A stretch of 64,000 nucleotides of DNA from Hermodice carunculata (taxonomy: Eukaryota; Annelida; Polychaeta; Eunicida; Amphinomidae), in contig OZ026617.1 of assembly GCA_964020975.1 (NCBI GenBank), positions 30,031,859 to 30,095,858 of the forward strand, read 5' to 3'. The notes beneath the pieces are model-generated. The model did no database searches, had not been told where the DNA came from, and worked only from the letters and a program-made list of their open reading frames with translations. Of this stretch, positions 1 through 13,618 are shown piece by piece (the stretch's first letter is position 1; each line of letters starts with the position of its first letter). The translations under genes and the position numbers were made by a program.

Positions 1-873
1 ACAAATATATTTAAAAATTTCAGATTAAACACAGAATTACAGGGGTTAACTGAGTCAACACCAACTAACTGGTGACACAACTAAACATCTTTGACAGATT
101 GTACGATTATCTGATTCAGTATAATGTTGCTGCTCTGCGTCCAATAAGTCAAATTAAGGCGAATATACTTTTACCTTATTTGACAAGGACAGTAATAATA
201 TAACATGCTTGGTTGTTTGTTTTGAAACTTGTTTTATAAATTCTATGAAGTAAATAAAAGCGAGCAGTTACCAGATACACATAAGGAGAAAAACGCAAAA
301 CAAATGCAAATACAGAACAAGCATAAAGATTTATAGATGATTATGAAGTAGATAAATGCAAGAAGATGCCATTTCACTGCATTTTAGACAACTTCAAAAT
401 TGACTGATGCTCGGAAATAAATGGTGTGGCTGTTTACTTGACCACAAATTCATATGTATATTCTATATAAATTATATTGTTTGATAATTATACTATGCAA
501 CCTTATGACTGTTAAATGCAAACTTTCGTGCATATGCGATTGTTTAAAGAAAATTAAACCGAAAGAAGGGATATCATGAACATATATGCATGTGTACAGG
601 ATATATATTTACAAATTTCAGATAAAACACAGAATTATAAGGGTAAACTGAGTGTACACCAACTAACTGGTGACATAACTGAACAGCTTCGACAGATTGT
701 ACGATTATCTGATTCAGTATAATGTTGCTCCTGTGCGTACAATAAGTCGAATTAAGGTGAACATACTTTTACCTAATTTGACAAAGACAGCAAAAATACA
801 ATATGCTTGGTTGGTTGTTTTGAAACTTGTTTTATAAATTCTATGAAATAAATAAAAGGGAGAAGATACCTGA

Positions 874-919
874 CATATAATATATATATATATATATATA
901 TTTGTGTATATATATATAA
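874..919. repeat. TA microsatellite in array monomer
   Basis: This is a short run of TA dinucleotides with one TTTGTG interruption, at the same place in the monomer as the two long TA tracts at 2.03 and 4.50 kb. Confidence 0.9.
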
Positions 920-2029
920 AGGGAAAAAACACAAAACAAATGAAAATAGAGAACAACCATGAAGATTTATTAATTGTTACGAAGTAGATAAACGCGAAAA
1001 GATGCCATTTAACTGCATTTTAGACAACTTGAAAATTGACCGAGGCTTGGAAATAAATGGTGTGGCTGTTTACTTGACTACAAATTCATATGTATATTCT
1101 ATATAAATTACATTGTTTGATAGTTATACTATGCAACCTTAGGACTGTTAAATGCAAACTTTTGTGCATATACAATATTGGTTAAAGAAAATTAAACCAA
1201 AAAAAGGGATATTATGCACATGTACGCATGTGTACAGGATGTTTATTTACAAATTTCAGTTAAATCACAGAATAATAAGGGTAAACTGAGTGTACACCAA
1301 CTAACTGGTGACATAACTGAACAGCTTCGACAGATTGTACGACTATCTGATTCAGTACAATATTGCTCCTGTACATACAATAAGTTGAATTAAGGTGAAT
1401 ATACTTTTACCTTATTGGACAAAGACAGTAATGAGACAATATGTTGGTTGTTTGTTTTGAAACTTCTTTTATATGAACTATGAAGATTCATTGATGCTTA
1501 TGCAGGAGATAAACGCGAGAAGATGCCATTTAACTGCACTTTAGAGAACTTCAAAATTGACCGATGGTCACAAATAAATGGTGTGGCTGTTTACTTGACT
1601 ACAAATTGATATGTATATTCTCTATATATTATATTATTTGATAATTACACTATGCAACCTCATGACTTTAAATGCAATCTTTTGTGCATATACGATTGGT
1701 TAAAGAAAATTAAACCAAAAGAAAAGATATTATGCATATATATGTATGTGTATAGACATATACATTTAAAAATTTCAGATAAAACACAGAATTATAGGGG
1801 TAAACTATTAAACACCAACTGAGTGGTGCCACAACTTAACATCTTCGACAGATTGTACGATTATCTGATTCAGTATAATGTTACTCCTGTGCATCCAATA
1901 AGTAGAATGAAGGCGAACACACTTTTACCTTATTTGACAAAAACAGCAAAAATACAATATGCTTGGTTGGTTGTTTTGAAACTTGTTTTATAAATTCTAT
2001 GAAATAAATAAAAGGGAAAAGATACCTGA

Positions 2030-2048
2030 CATATAATATATATATATA

Positions 2049-2090
<42 letters not shown>

Positions 2091-2163
2091 TAGATAGATA
2101 GATAGATATATATATATAGATATATATACATATATATAGATATATATATAGATACATATATAT

Positions 2164-2220
<57 letters not shown>

Positions 2221-2270
2221 TATATATATATATATAGATATATATATATACATATATGGATATGTATATC
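2030..2270. repeat. TA/GATA compound microsatellite
   Basis: About 240 bp of alternating TA with interspersed GATA and TGTG words. It occupies the same monomer position as the tracts at 0.87 and 4.50 kb, so it expanded inside an existing unit. Long Tyr/Ile frames on both strands are artefacts of the tract. Confidence 0.95.
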
Positions 2271-4500
2271 AAGAGAAAAACAAAACAAATGCAAATGGAG
2301 AACAACCATCAAGATTTATTGAAAGATGCCATTTAACTGCATTTTAGACAACTTGAAAATTGACCAAGGCTTGGAAATAAATGGTGTGGCTGTTTACTTG
2401 GCTACAAATTTATATGTATATTCTTTATATATTATATTGTTTGATAGTTATACTATGCAACCTTAGGAATGTTAAATGCAAACTTTTGTGCATATACAAT
2501 ACTGGTTAAAGAAAATTAAACCGAAAAAAGGGATATTATGCACATATATGCATGTGTACAGGACGTTTATTTACAAATTTCAGTTTAATCACAGAATAAT
2601 AAGGGTAAACTGAGTGTACACCAACTAACTGGTGACATAACTGAACAGCTTCGACAGATTGTACGATTATCTGATTCAGTACAAAATGCTCCTGTACATA
2701 CAATAAGTCGAATTAAGGTGAATATACTTTTACCTTATTTGACAAAGACAGTAATGATATAATATGCTTGGTAGTTTGTTTTGAAACTTTTTTTTATAGG
2801 AAACATAAAATTACACAACTTCAAAATTGACTGATGCTGAAAAATAAATGGTGTGGCTGTTTACTTGATATACATTCATATGTATATTCAGTACATATTA
2901 TATTGTTTCATAATTACACTATGGGACCTTATGACTGTTAAATGCAAACTTTTGTGGATATACAATTTGTTAAAGAAAATTAAACCAAAAGAAAGGTTGT
3001 TTTGCATATATATGTATGTGTATAGACAAATATATTTAAAAATTTCAGATTAAACACAGAATTACAGGGGTTAACTGAGTCAACACCAACTAACTGGTGA
3101 CACGACTAAACATCTTTGACAGATTGTACGATTATCTGATTCAGTATAATGTTGCTGCTGTGCGTCCAATAAGTCAAATTAAGGCGAATATACTTTTACC
3201 TTATTTGACAAGGACAGTAATAATATAACATGCTTGGTTGTTTGTTTTGAAACTTGTTTTATAAATTTTATGAAGTAAATAAAAGCGAGCAGTTACCAGA
3301 TACACATAAGGAGAAAAACGCAAAACAAATGCAAATACAGAACCAGCATAAAGATTTATCGATGATTATGAAGTAGATAAATGCAAGAAGATGCCATTTA
3401 ACTGCATTTTAGACAACTTCAAAATTGACTGATGCTCGGAAATAAATGGTGTGGCTGTTTACTTGACTACAAATTCATATGTATATTCTATATAAATTAT
3501 ATTGTTTGATAATTATACTATGCAACCTTATGACTGTTAAATGCAAACTTTCGTGCATATGCGATTGTTTAAAGAAAATTAAACCGAAAGAAGGGATATC
3601 ATGAACATATATGCATGTGTACAGGATATATATTTACAAATTTCAGATAAAACACAGAATTATAAGGGTAAACTGAGTGTACACCAACTAACTGGTGACA
3701 TAACTGAACATCTTTGACAGATTGTACGATTATCTGATTCAGTACAATGTTGCTGCTGTGCGTCCAATAAGTCGAATTAAGGCGAATATACTTTTACCTT
3801 ATTTGACAAGGACAGTAATAATATAATATGCTTGGTTGTTTGTTTTGAAACTTGTTTTATAAATTCTATGAAGTAAATAAAAGCGAGCAGTTACCAGATA
3901 CACATATGGAGAAAAATGCAAAACAAATGCAAATACAGAACAAGCATAAAGATTTATAGATGATTATGAAGTAGATATATGCAAGAAGATGCTTTTTAAC
4001 TGCATTTTACACAACTTCAAAATTGACCCATGCTCGGAAATCAATGGTGTGGCTGTTCACTTGACTACAAATTGCTATGTATATTCTGTATATATTATAT
4101 TTTTTGATAATTACACCATGCAACCTCATGACTTTAAATGCAAACTTTTGTGCATGTACGATTGGTTAAAGAAAATTAATCCAAAAGAAAAGATATTATG
4201 TATATATATATGTATGTGTATAGACATATACATTTAAAAAATTCAGATAAAACACACAATTATAGGGGTAAACTGAGGAAACACCAACTGAGTGGTGCCA
4301 CAACTAAACATCTTCGACAGATTGTACGATTATTTGATTCAGTATAATGTTACTCCTGTACATCCAATAAGTCGAATGAAGGTGAACATACTTTTACCTA
4401 ATTTGACAAAGACAGCAAAAATACAATATGCTTGGTTGGTTGTTTTGAAATTTGTTTTATAAATTCTATGAAATAAATAAAAGGGAGAAGATACCTGACA

Positions 4501-4505
4501 TATAA

Positions 4506-4587
<82 letters not shown>

Positions 4588-4591
4588 TAAA

Positions 4592-4643
<52 letters not shown>

Positions 4644-4647
4644 TAAA

Positions 4648-4696
<49 letters not shown>

Positions 4697-4703
4697 GTAT
4701 ATA
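4501..4703. repeat. TA microsatellite
   Basis: About 200 bp of nearly pure TA with AAATATAAATATATG interruptions that occur twice, suggesting duplication inside the tract. It is the counterpart of the 2.03 kb tract one higher-order period earlier. Confidence 0.95.
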
Positions 4704-6970
4704 AAGAGAAAGCAAATAGAGAACAACCATCAAGATTTATTGATTCTTACGAAGTAGATAAACGCAAAAAGATGCCATTTAACTGGATTTTAGACAACTT
4801 AAATATTGACTGATGCTTGGAAATAAATGGTGTGGCTGTTTACTTGACTACAAATTCATATGTATATTCTTTATATATTATATGGTTTGATAGTTATACT
4901 ATGCAACCTTAGGACTGTTAAATGCAAACTTTTTGCATATACAATATTGGTTAAAGAAAATTAAACCAAAAAAAGGGATATTATGCACATATATGCATGT
5001 GTACAGGACATTTATTTACAAATTTCAGTTCAATCACAGAATAATAAGGGTAAACTGAGTGTACACGAACTAACTGGTGACATAACTCAACAGCTTCGAC
5101 AGATTGAATGATTGTCTGATTTAGTATTATATTGCTCCTATACATACAATAAGTCAAATTAAGGTGAATATACTTTTACCTTATTTGACAAAGACGGTAA
5201 TGATATAATATGCTTGATAGTTTGTTTTGAAACTTTTTTTTAGAAGAACCATAAAATTATACAACTTCAAAATTGACTGATGCTCAGAAATAAATGGTGT
5301 GGCTGTTTACTTGACTACAAATTCAAATGTATATTCTTTATATATTATATTGTTTGATAGTTATACTAAGCAACCTTAGGAATGTTAAATGCAAACTTTT
5401 GTGCATATACAATATTGGTTAAAGAAAATTAAACCGAAAAAAGGGATATTATGCACATATATGCATGTGTACAGGACGTATATTTACAAATTTCAGTTCA
5501 ATTACAGAATAATAAGGGTAAACTGAGTGTACACCAACTAACTGGTGACATAACTGAACAGCTTCGACAGATTGTAGGATTATCTGATTCAGTACAATAT
5601 TGCTCCTGTACATACAATAAGTCGAATTAAGGTGAATATACTTTTACCTTATTTGACAAAGACAGTAATGATATAATATGCTTGGTAGTTTGTTTTGAAA
5701 CTTTTTTTATAAGAACCATAAAGATTTACTGATGTTTATGAAGTAGATAAACGCGACAAGATGCCATTTAACTGCATTTTACACAACTTCAAAATTGACT
5801 GATGCTCAGAAATAAATGGTGTGGCTGTTTACTTGATATACATTCATATGTATATTCTGTACATATTATATTGTTTGGTAATTACACTATGGAACCTTAT
5901 GACTGTTAAATGCAAACTTTTGTGGATATACAATTTGTTAAAGAAAATTAAACCAAAAAAAGGTTGTTTTGCATATATATGTATGTGTATAGACAAATAT
6001 ATTTAAAAATTTCAGATTAAACACAGAATTACAGGGGTTAACTGAGTCAACACCAACTAACTGGTGACACGACTAAACATCTTTGACAGATTGTACGATT
6101 ATCTGATTCAGTATAATGTTGCTGCTGTGCGTCCAATAAGTCAAATTAAGGCGAATATACTTTTACCTTATTTGACAAGGACAGTAATAATATAATATGC
6201 TTGGTTGTTTGTTTTGAAACTTGTTTTATAAATTCTATGAAGTAAATAAAGGCGAGCAGTTACCAGATACACATAAGGAGAAAAACGCAAAACAAATGCA
6301 AGTACAGAACAAGCATAAAGATGTATAGATGATTATGAAGTAGATGAATGCAAGAAGATGCCATTTAACTGCATTTTAGACAACTTCAAAATTGACTGAT
6401 GCTCGGAAATCAATGGTGTGTTACTTGACTACAAATTGCTATGTATATTCTGTATTTATTATATTGTTTGATAATTACACCATGCAAGCTCATGCCTTTA
6501 AATGCAAACTTTTGTGCATGTACGATTGGTTAAAGAAAATTAAACCAAAAGATAGGATAATCTGCATATATATTTATGTATATACATATATATTTACAAA
6601 CTTCAGATTAAACACAGAATTATAGAGATAAACTCACTAAACACCAACTAACTGATGACACAACTTAACATCTTCGACAGATTATAAAATTATCTGATGC
6701 AGCATAATATTGCTCCTGTGCATCCAATAGGTCGAATTAAGGCGAATATACTTTTACCTTATTTGACAAAGACAGTAATGATATAATATGCTTGGTTGTT
6801 TGTTTTGATACTTGTTGTATAAATTCTATGAAGCAAATAAAAGCGAGAAGATACCAGATATATATAAGGAGAAAACACATGCAAATACAGAACAACCATA
6901 AAGATTTATTGATGCTAATGAAGTAGATAAATGCGAGAAGATACCACATATAAAAGGAGACAAAAAAAAA

Positions 6971-7490
6971 CAAACAAACAGAAAAACACAAAATAGGCAG
7001 ATTCAGCAGTTTTTTTTCAGCATAGAATGATGAGGCATGACATTCATGTGAAGAACCTGTGGTTATACCACCCCTGCTACATATATGTGTGTAACTGATC
7101 AAAAGTAACGGAGACGAGAACTTGCATTGTAAGCGATCATCTGCATGGTGCTGTCTGATTATTCATGTTTAGAACAGTAGTCGTCTGGGCATGTTGGTGC
7201 ATGAATGCATGTGAGCCTGTGAAGGCAGCTACCTTTACAATTGCTTTGCTTGCCAAGATGGAACAACACTGAAGTTGGTACTACCATCAGCAGTGTGGAC
7301 GCTGTGATCTCGAACTGGTTGAAGCTAATTCCAATAAAGAATATGGCCGGGTCACATATTTAATGAGGGTCCATGTGTGTGAGCATCCAGGGTCAAGAAT
7401 CTATCATGCTTTCAGAACCAAACTTTCCAAACATCCTAAGAGAGTGGGCACCCCTGAAGCATTTGCACAATTACTATTTGGACTCAGGGT
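6971..7490. other. No gene recognised
   Basis: Sequence leaves the tandem array through an A-rich stretch (6960-6990) and becomes less AT-rich. No domain, terminal repeat or splice-bounded exon is convincing. The last 150 bases may already belong to the retroelement remnant that follows. Confidence 0.5.
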
Positions 7491-8717
7491 GAATTGTTAC
7501 ATCGGTTGATTTAAGTAAAAGGAATCACCAAGATGGATCCTGCCCAACTTGATGTGCTGACTCAGACCATTGCTGGTTTAGTGGAAAATTTTGCAGCGGT
7601 ACAAGATTGCTTTCATAATGATCAGCATGAGCAGTGGGCATTCACCTGACAAAACAAAAAGATTAACTCCATTTGTCCAGAGCAGATGCCATGTGATGGA
7701 AAAATCAGTTCGCAGTTCAGGCATTATTTGTATGACCTCCAATTTCTAATGCCCACACTAAATGGGGACAATGCAGCTGTCATAAATATTATTACCAAAA
7801 CCACAACTGGGGCTTTCAGACGCGAGTTCCTAATTGCTCCAATATGGACCACACAAGCCTGGTTCCCATAGATCTTACGTATGCTTGTGACACATCCAAA
7901 AATTCTGCCAAAGGGCAGGGATGTCCTGTGTCTTTACTTCGTGCACTAGTACATCCACTACACAACAAGCTGAGACTGGGGGCCTTCAAATTATCCAGGA
8001 AAGCCTAAGACTGCAAAATTTTTCTGATACAGCAGTCACAATTATTACGCAGTCCTGGAGAGGCACAACTAAAGCACAATATAGGAAGTATTTGCAAAAA
8101 TGGTTGTGTTTTTGTTATGAACAGACTGATCTAATTCACTGATATGTGAACAGAGTATTAGATTTCCTCACTAAACTTTATGAGAAAAATTTTGGATACA
8201 GTGCTCAGTGCACAGCAAGGGCTGCTCTGTCATCTGTTGTTGTGTTGCAAAATGGAGACATCCTGACAATCATCTCGTAAAATGCTTTATCAGAGGAGTG
8301 TTTCTTCAGCGCCCAGCACTGGCCAGATACGACATTATATGGGATGTATCAAAAGTGTTAGACTACATCAGATCATTGTCAGAGGTGTCACAATGGTCAT
8401 TAGCAATACTGTCCAAAAATATAACATGTTATTGGCACTACTGTCAGAACAGCGTGGACAAACTGTCCATTTGTTAAACATTAACAACATGACCATGACT
8501 GATTACAGAGTTGTGTTTACAGCAGGTGATCCAGTCAAGCAGTCTAGACCAAATTATTATATTCAGGAAATTGTTATCCCTGCATACGAAAGTGAAAGAA
8601 ATTGTGTGTACCAAGAGAATATTTGAAACATACTTATATATTGCAAAGAATGGAAACACAGTTACTTGTAAGTACTACTGCCTCTCACGGTAGGGTATCA
8701 AGAGACACAGATGGATA
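7490..8717 (+). mobile_element. DIRS-type tyrosine-recombinase retroelement, fossil fragment
   Basis: The stretch from about 7920 reads as the N-terminal part of a DIRS-like tyrosine recombinase: a segment around SWRGTTKAQYRKYLQKW (8065-8115), then at 8400-8560 a region matching the catalytic-core start (ALLSEQRGQTVHLL, then KQSRP). DIRS elements are known to encode gag, reverse transcriptase/RNase H and this recombinase. Only the recombinase and a short stretch before it are visible. The copy is broken in several places. It stops abruptly at 8717, where the leader of a gag-bearing element begins, so the recombinase region was probably the landing site of that element. A related recombinase piece lies at 14.75 kb. 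Confidence 0.75.
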
Positions 8718-9645
8718 CGTGGAAGCGATGAATGCTTCCTTTATCTAGTAGTAATACTTACCTCTCAATCACTCATGCTTATACCCCTGCTTATCAGGTT
8801 CCCAGCCAGGTTTTAAAACCTGAAACTTTTTATGGCTGACCTGTGGTTACATGCACAAACCCCCAAAGGGGCCTCTGGTACAACTTCCAGTGTTTGCGCA
8901 TGCTCACCAGTTTCTCTCCTGGCTTCCGCCTATGTTGCTGTGGTGTTTACCTGTTTTTTTATCTACTTTCGTTTTTCAGGCACATGGTTCTTTCCCTTGA
9001 AAACCAAGATGGTGGACAAGGATGTGGACCCCAAGGAGTGTGAGAGACGTCAAGAGAGATCTTACCTCCTAATCCAGCAGCTTCGGGGGAGGCAGGGGCG
9101 TAGCCTCTCACCCCCAGTGAGCATGGGAGCAGCTCTAGCTGTCCCTGCCAGTTCAATGGCGGGCACCCCTGCTTCTCAGAAGCAGGATGTGGCCGGCCAC
9201 TTGATGGAAAAGTGGGACACCCACCCGCACTGTAGACAGTGCAGATGGGAGCTGGAGCGACTACAGTGTTTAAGGTTATGACCTTGTCAACAATGCAAAA
9301 GTTGGTCAATTGAGAGGTCGGATCTTTTTGAGTTGGCTGAACGTTGGCGGGCAAAACGGTCTAACCGGAAAACCCCATCCGTTCTGGACTCTTCAGCAAG
9401 CCTGCGAGTTACCACGTCATCCTCTCTTCTGAGAGTTGAGACTGTAGATAGTGCTTATGATTCAGCGGGGGCAACCCCACAGAAGAGGAGGCGCTTTCTC
9501 TTACTCTCGTAAGAGAAAGGGTGACAGGGCCGAGGAGCCTTTTGCAAAAAGGGCACCCGCCTTGGATCCTGGACTCAAGGCAATACTGGATGCAATGCAG
9601 AAGACAAATGTTCATGGCCACCACCATGCAGTCTTTTGTGCAAGG
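8718..9645 (+). mobile_element. DIRS-like gag element, copy 1 (fossil)
   Basis: A leader (GTGGAAGCGATGAATGCTTC at 8719, then CTTACCTCTCAATCACTCAT) precedes a gag-like frame starting MVDKDVD near 9009. The leader and coding part closely match 39145-40200. The protein has an Arg/Glu-rich N terminus (RRQERS, IQQLRGRQG), then QKQDVAGHLM and paired cysteines (CRQC). It is the most decayed of the two close copies, with several breaks, and similarity is lost after about 9645. Assignment to DIRS rests on two tyrosine-recombinase fossils in the same window and on general gag appearance, so the family is inferred. Confidence 0.7.
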
Positions 9646-11640
9646 ATAGATACTAGTATCTTTAAGCTTCAGTGTTAGAACAGCCTCAGCCAGTGCTACC
9701 AGAGTTCCAATGAATACCATCCTCTGTGCAGCAGGTTGTGCTAGTGACTGCACGTATAGAAAATTCTATAAAAAAAACATTTCAAGAGAGAGGGCAGCAT
9801 GGCAAAACCATACTGCAATGCTCTAATGATGAACATGATGTGTGACTTTATCATATGTTCCTTCCAGCAACATATTACATATTGTGTGTAGCATGCCATT
9901 ATATCTAGATACTCACTTTACATGTACCAAAGAAAGTTTTGTTTTCTATAAATATACAGACAACTTTCCTTGTACTAGTTCTCACTCCTTTTTTATTTTG
10001 TCATGGACTACATAACTCTAAAGTCTCATGTGACCCTCAGCATGGATGGTCTAGTGGAATGTATAGGTTAAACCAGCCTTACCATGTCCCTTTTGTTATC
10101 TTTCTGATGTTATTGCACCTCTATTGAGAGACCACCTGCCTTATGTGACAACTTTTGGCCTGCTCTAGGGGTGGTCTCTCAAAACAGGTTTTACTGTATA
10201 TGCACTGACTGGGGTTTTAGTCATATTTTGTCCATGCTCAATAATTTTTACAGATAAAATTACATTAAACTTGTTAAATATGTACAAAGAATCTTCTTAA
10301 TGTTATAGGTCAGTAATTCACTGCAGATGTCATACCAAACTCACACAAAGTCATATTTTGCAGATGACTGAGAAAGAAACAGTGGTGTGCATTTAGCCCA
10401 ACCATAAGTTCCTATTAAAGGCCGAATGAACTGTGAAAAGTCTCCTGTTGACACTTGTTTTAACGTTTTGGTCAAAACAAGACCTGCTGGAAAGTCAGGT
10501 TTGACAGACAGAACGAATGGTGAAATATTGGATCCAGACATTTTGAGTGCAGTGGGTGGTAAGTGTACTTCCTAATCCTAGGTCTTTTAATGTGGTGGAG
10601 GTAAATCTCACCCTTTACAGTGAGTTAAACTACTCCATTGACTACAGGCTACTGAACTAAGAGGACTTGACTTAGCACAATGGAAACGGTGAGATTTGGT
10701 GCCACCAACTTATGGATTAGATACTGTAAATTGTTTTTATTTCAGAGGTATAAATTTTCAGGGTTTTTTTTTTTTCATTCTGGTAATTTTGTTGAAGTTT
10801 TAAATTCACTACTTTGATAACAAGTAAAAATATGGTAAGGTAACGATCTGTACTCTACCAGTGCCTTATTGCATTTGACTACTCGCGCAATTTTGTGGAG
10901 TGTACTAATTAAGGTATAAAGTGTAATTTTGTGGAGTGTACTAAGGTATAAAGCCCCACGGCCACCTCTTGCACCCAATAATGAATTAATGTGATGATAT
11001 GATGAACAATCCCCCCAAAAATATAGTATTATTTCTAACTTGTGACAAAAGGAACTGGTCACTATCAAGGTTAAAGTATTATCATGTGCGCTGTGCATAA
11101 TGCACTCTATGCAATCACACTGGGGCTGTTTTCATTGGAGGATTGGGTTTACATAATTGTAAATATAACAATGTTTGTTTTGAAGGCATTGGGGTCACTT
11201 GGGGTCCACAGTATTCAATTTGCTGCCTGACAGTAGTCATTTGCTCTCAACATGAAACTGAGGGTGCAAATGACCACTGGAGGGCAGCAAATTGTATACC
11301 AAGGGCTGTACAGTGCTCCCAATGACACAACAATACACATTATTACTGTTATTTTACCTTTTTGAATTTCAATCCATCATGCCATCAACAATATCAATGA
11401 GATGGAGAGATGTACGTTAACACGGGCACTCTCGGCATTTGGTTACTGCATCTGAAGTGTCATCTGGTGGCCACATCTACAACTAAAATCTTCAGTTCCA
11501 AAGATGCTGCTAGAGACAGCAGCGCCTACTTTGGGTCAATGAATCAAACACCAACATCTCTGGCACAGAGTCTGCAGTTGAACAATCCAAAGACCACAGG
11601 CAGGCACAGACACACAATTTGAATCCTAAACAGACAGGGG
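9646..11640. other. No gene recognised; small local repeats
   Basis: No convincing coding region. At 10885-10952 a 30-odd-base word (AATTTTGTGGAGTGTACTAA...GGTATAAAG) is tandemly duplicated. Around 10130-10185 the word GAGAGACCACC and its inverse GGTGGTCTCTC flank a 40-base spacer, a small hairpin that may be the end of a dispersed repeat. Confidence 0.5.
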
Positions 11641-12290
11641 GTGTGCAAGAAATGCAGGAAGGGTGAGAAGGGTAAGAACAGACTTAAAGGCATTGCTGAA
11701 AACTCTTCTTCTAGTGACTCTACTCGTTCCAGGTCAAGTTCACTTTCTTTTAGCTCGAGCTCCTCATCTTCTGAAGATCCAGATGAGGAGGCCCCAGTGA
11801 GAACTCCAACACATGTACCGAGAAATATTGCATCTCACAGTCCCAGATAAGTTAAAGACGAAAATTTGGAGCACAAATATATTGATCTGGCACCGCTCCT
11901 TCTTGCAGCCAGAAGGCTCCAGGGCTCTTTTCAAAAGGAGTAAGATGTGTAAGAAACAGAGGTATACAATTACTTCCTACTGGATTGTGTATCGGCGTTT
12001 CATGTTTATACAGCAGTTTATGCCATGAAGTACTCAGAACAGGCCCCAAGCTGAATATACTATGCGCGTTGCATTATGGAGTTGGCGCACACTGGGGGAG
12101 ACTGGCAAAGCTACGACCACGAGTTCAGGGTAGCACGACTTGACTCCACTTGTGCATGGCACGAAATCAATGCAGATTTGTACATGATGTTTAGATACAT
12201 AAGAAACTAAGGGAGAAAGTCCTTTAGTCAAAGTTCCTCTCAAAACAAAAAAACAAGTGGCACTTACAAAGTGTGTCTCATGTTGACAGT
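11641..12290 (+). mobile_element. Gag-like retroelement remnant, Ser-rich
   Basis: Begins with a basic/serine-rich stretch (RSRSSSLSFSSSSSSSEDPD at about 11728-11790), then weak similarity to the helical core seen in gag-like proteins of DIRS-type elements, notably WQSYDHEFR and WHEINADLYMM near 12100-12190. Hydrophilic low-complexity followed by this core is a common gag layout. The region is broken in more than one place and no reverse transcriptase lies beside it. A host low-complexity protein fragment cannot be excluded. Confidence 0.4.
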
Positions 12291-12309
12291 GCAACTGTAA
12301 CCTGGGTTC

Positions 12310-12432
12310 TCACAGGTCCTTGATGTGCTTGAAAGTGCTGGAATTTCATCTTATTAAATTTAAAGCCTTAAAATCCTTGAAAAATAGATTTTTGAAGAAA
12401 AAGTTTTGAAAAAGTTCTTGATTTTTTTTTTT
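12310..12432. repeat. Isolated hAT-like terminal sequence
   Basis: CTGGGTTCTCACAGGTCCTTGA at about 12303 closely resembles the terminal repeat of the element at 12680-13618 (CAGGGTTCATACAGGTTCCT) and is followed by the same style of TTGAAA/CTTGAAAA words. No matching opposite end was found before 12680, so this is a truncated end of a related copy. Confidence 0.5.
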
Positions 12433-12679
12433 CGTGTTAAAATGGAAGTCAGAATGTATTTAATAAAACACAGGGAAGCATTTGCATGATTAGCATGATT
12501 CTAATTGTCCCGGAGGGACCCGCACAGCATACCTATTATTAGCACAAACATGCCATTACCCCCCAAACTTGCGGTTCAGGTCCCTTCGGAAATCCAACTG
12601 CAAAAATTATGTTTGCTGATTGGATCATTATCAAATTAAATCATCCTTTGTTGTATCACGTTTAGCATGCCAGCATTGA

Positions 12680-13618
12680 CAGGGTTCATACAGGTTCCTG
12701 AAAAGTAAATTAAAGGACTTTCAAGGACTTTTTCAAGCACTTAAATCAAGTTTTCAAGGACCAGATCCAGCAACAGAACACAACAGACAAACTGTCTAAA
12801 TCATCACTTTTCAACCCTCTACTAATAAGACCAATGCATCTTATTCCACATTTATTATTTATTCCAACCATGTATGAATCAGACTCAATTTTTGAAATAG
12901 GCAGTAGACTTTCCACAAACTTACAAAGAAGCCTATATGTGGATCATATAACGGAAAGTCTTTTTTAAAGATAAATTCAATATAGATTATTTTATGAGTT
13001 TACTGTGACTTATGTAGGCCTACATCCATGTATGGCTTGTATTACTGAAATTGACTCTATTTAGTCTATAAAATTGCTACAACTACATATGGGTAAAATT
13101 AGACCTGAAGATGTACCTATCCCCATGCACAGTTTTCACAAGAATGCCCCCGTTTCTTTTGTAGGAAGGTGAGGTACTTTGTTACCTGTATGTTTGATAC
13201 AGTGTATTGGTCCCTGAAAGTAGGCTGTACATCTAAATAAGGCTCACATAATTGGTTAGGCCTGATTTGATGAGAACTGTCAAACCTACATGGTTTAAAA
13301 GGGGGTTAAAAGCAAAAAGATACTTTGTAATTTGCAGTGTTACATTTTGACAAATGGAATTTGCCAGCCACTTCAAAGGAAAATGACAGCAGAATGTGTT
13401 CATCTTAATGTGATTCAAGTTCATAAATGCTAAATTTTGTGGAAAATATTCATATTCCTTGGCAACTTGCCTCATTGGGTGATGCTTAAAAATAAAATTC
13501 CAGGACTTTTCCAGGACCTTTGTCCAAAATTCTGGATTTTCAAAGTTTTCAAGGCCTTGAAAATGAATGTAGCAGATTCAAGTACTTTCAAGCACTTCAA
13601 GGACCTGTGTGAACCCTG
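12680..13618. mobile_element. Non-autonomous hAT-like DNA transposon (939 bp)
   Basis: The left end CAGGGTTCATACAGG is mirrored at the right end by CCTGTGTGAACCCTG (13604-13618). Imperfect inverted similarity extends about 80-100 bases inward through words such as CAAGCACTT, GGACTTT and CAAGGACC. CAGGGTTC-type ends rich in CTTGAAA are typical of hAT elements. No transposase frame is present, so the element must be mobilised in trans. Candidate flanking duplications (AGCATTGA left, CATTAATG right) do not match cleanly over 8 bases. Confidence 0.7.

Larger units (their letters stand above)
1..6970. repeat. Higher-order tandem array (~3.0 kb period, ~0.5-0.8 kb monomers)
   Basis: The same 5' landmark (ACAAATATATTTAAAAATTT) occurs at 1, 3026 and 5993, giving periods of 3025 and 2967 bp. 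Inside each period a monomer recurs, marked by the word GATTGTACGATTATCTGATT and near variants at about 97, 695, 1332, 1851, 2657, 3122, 3720, 4320, 5102, 5572, 6089 and 6680. Spacing is 465-640 bp, or about 800 bp where a TA microsatellite is included. Order and length of monomers repeat between periods, so whole blocks were duplicated. The array starts before the window and fades near 6970. Open frames here are short and AT-driven, and I call no gene. Confidence 0.93.

Noticed and set aside
1881-2312. Long Tyr/Ile frames on both strands in the TA tracts (also 4398-4813)
   Set aside because: They are direct translations of TA dinucleotide repeats and exist in several frames at once.
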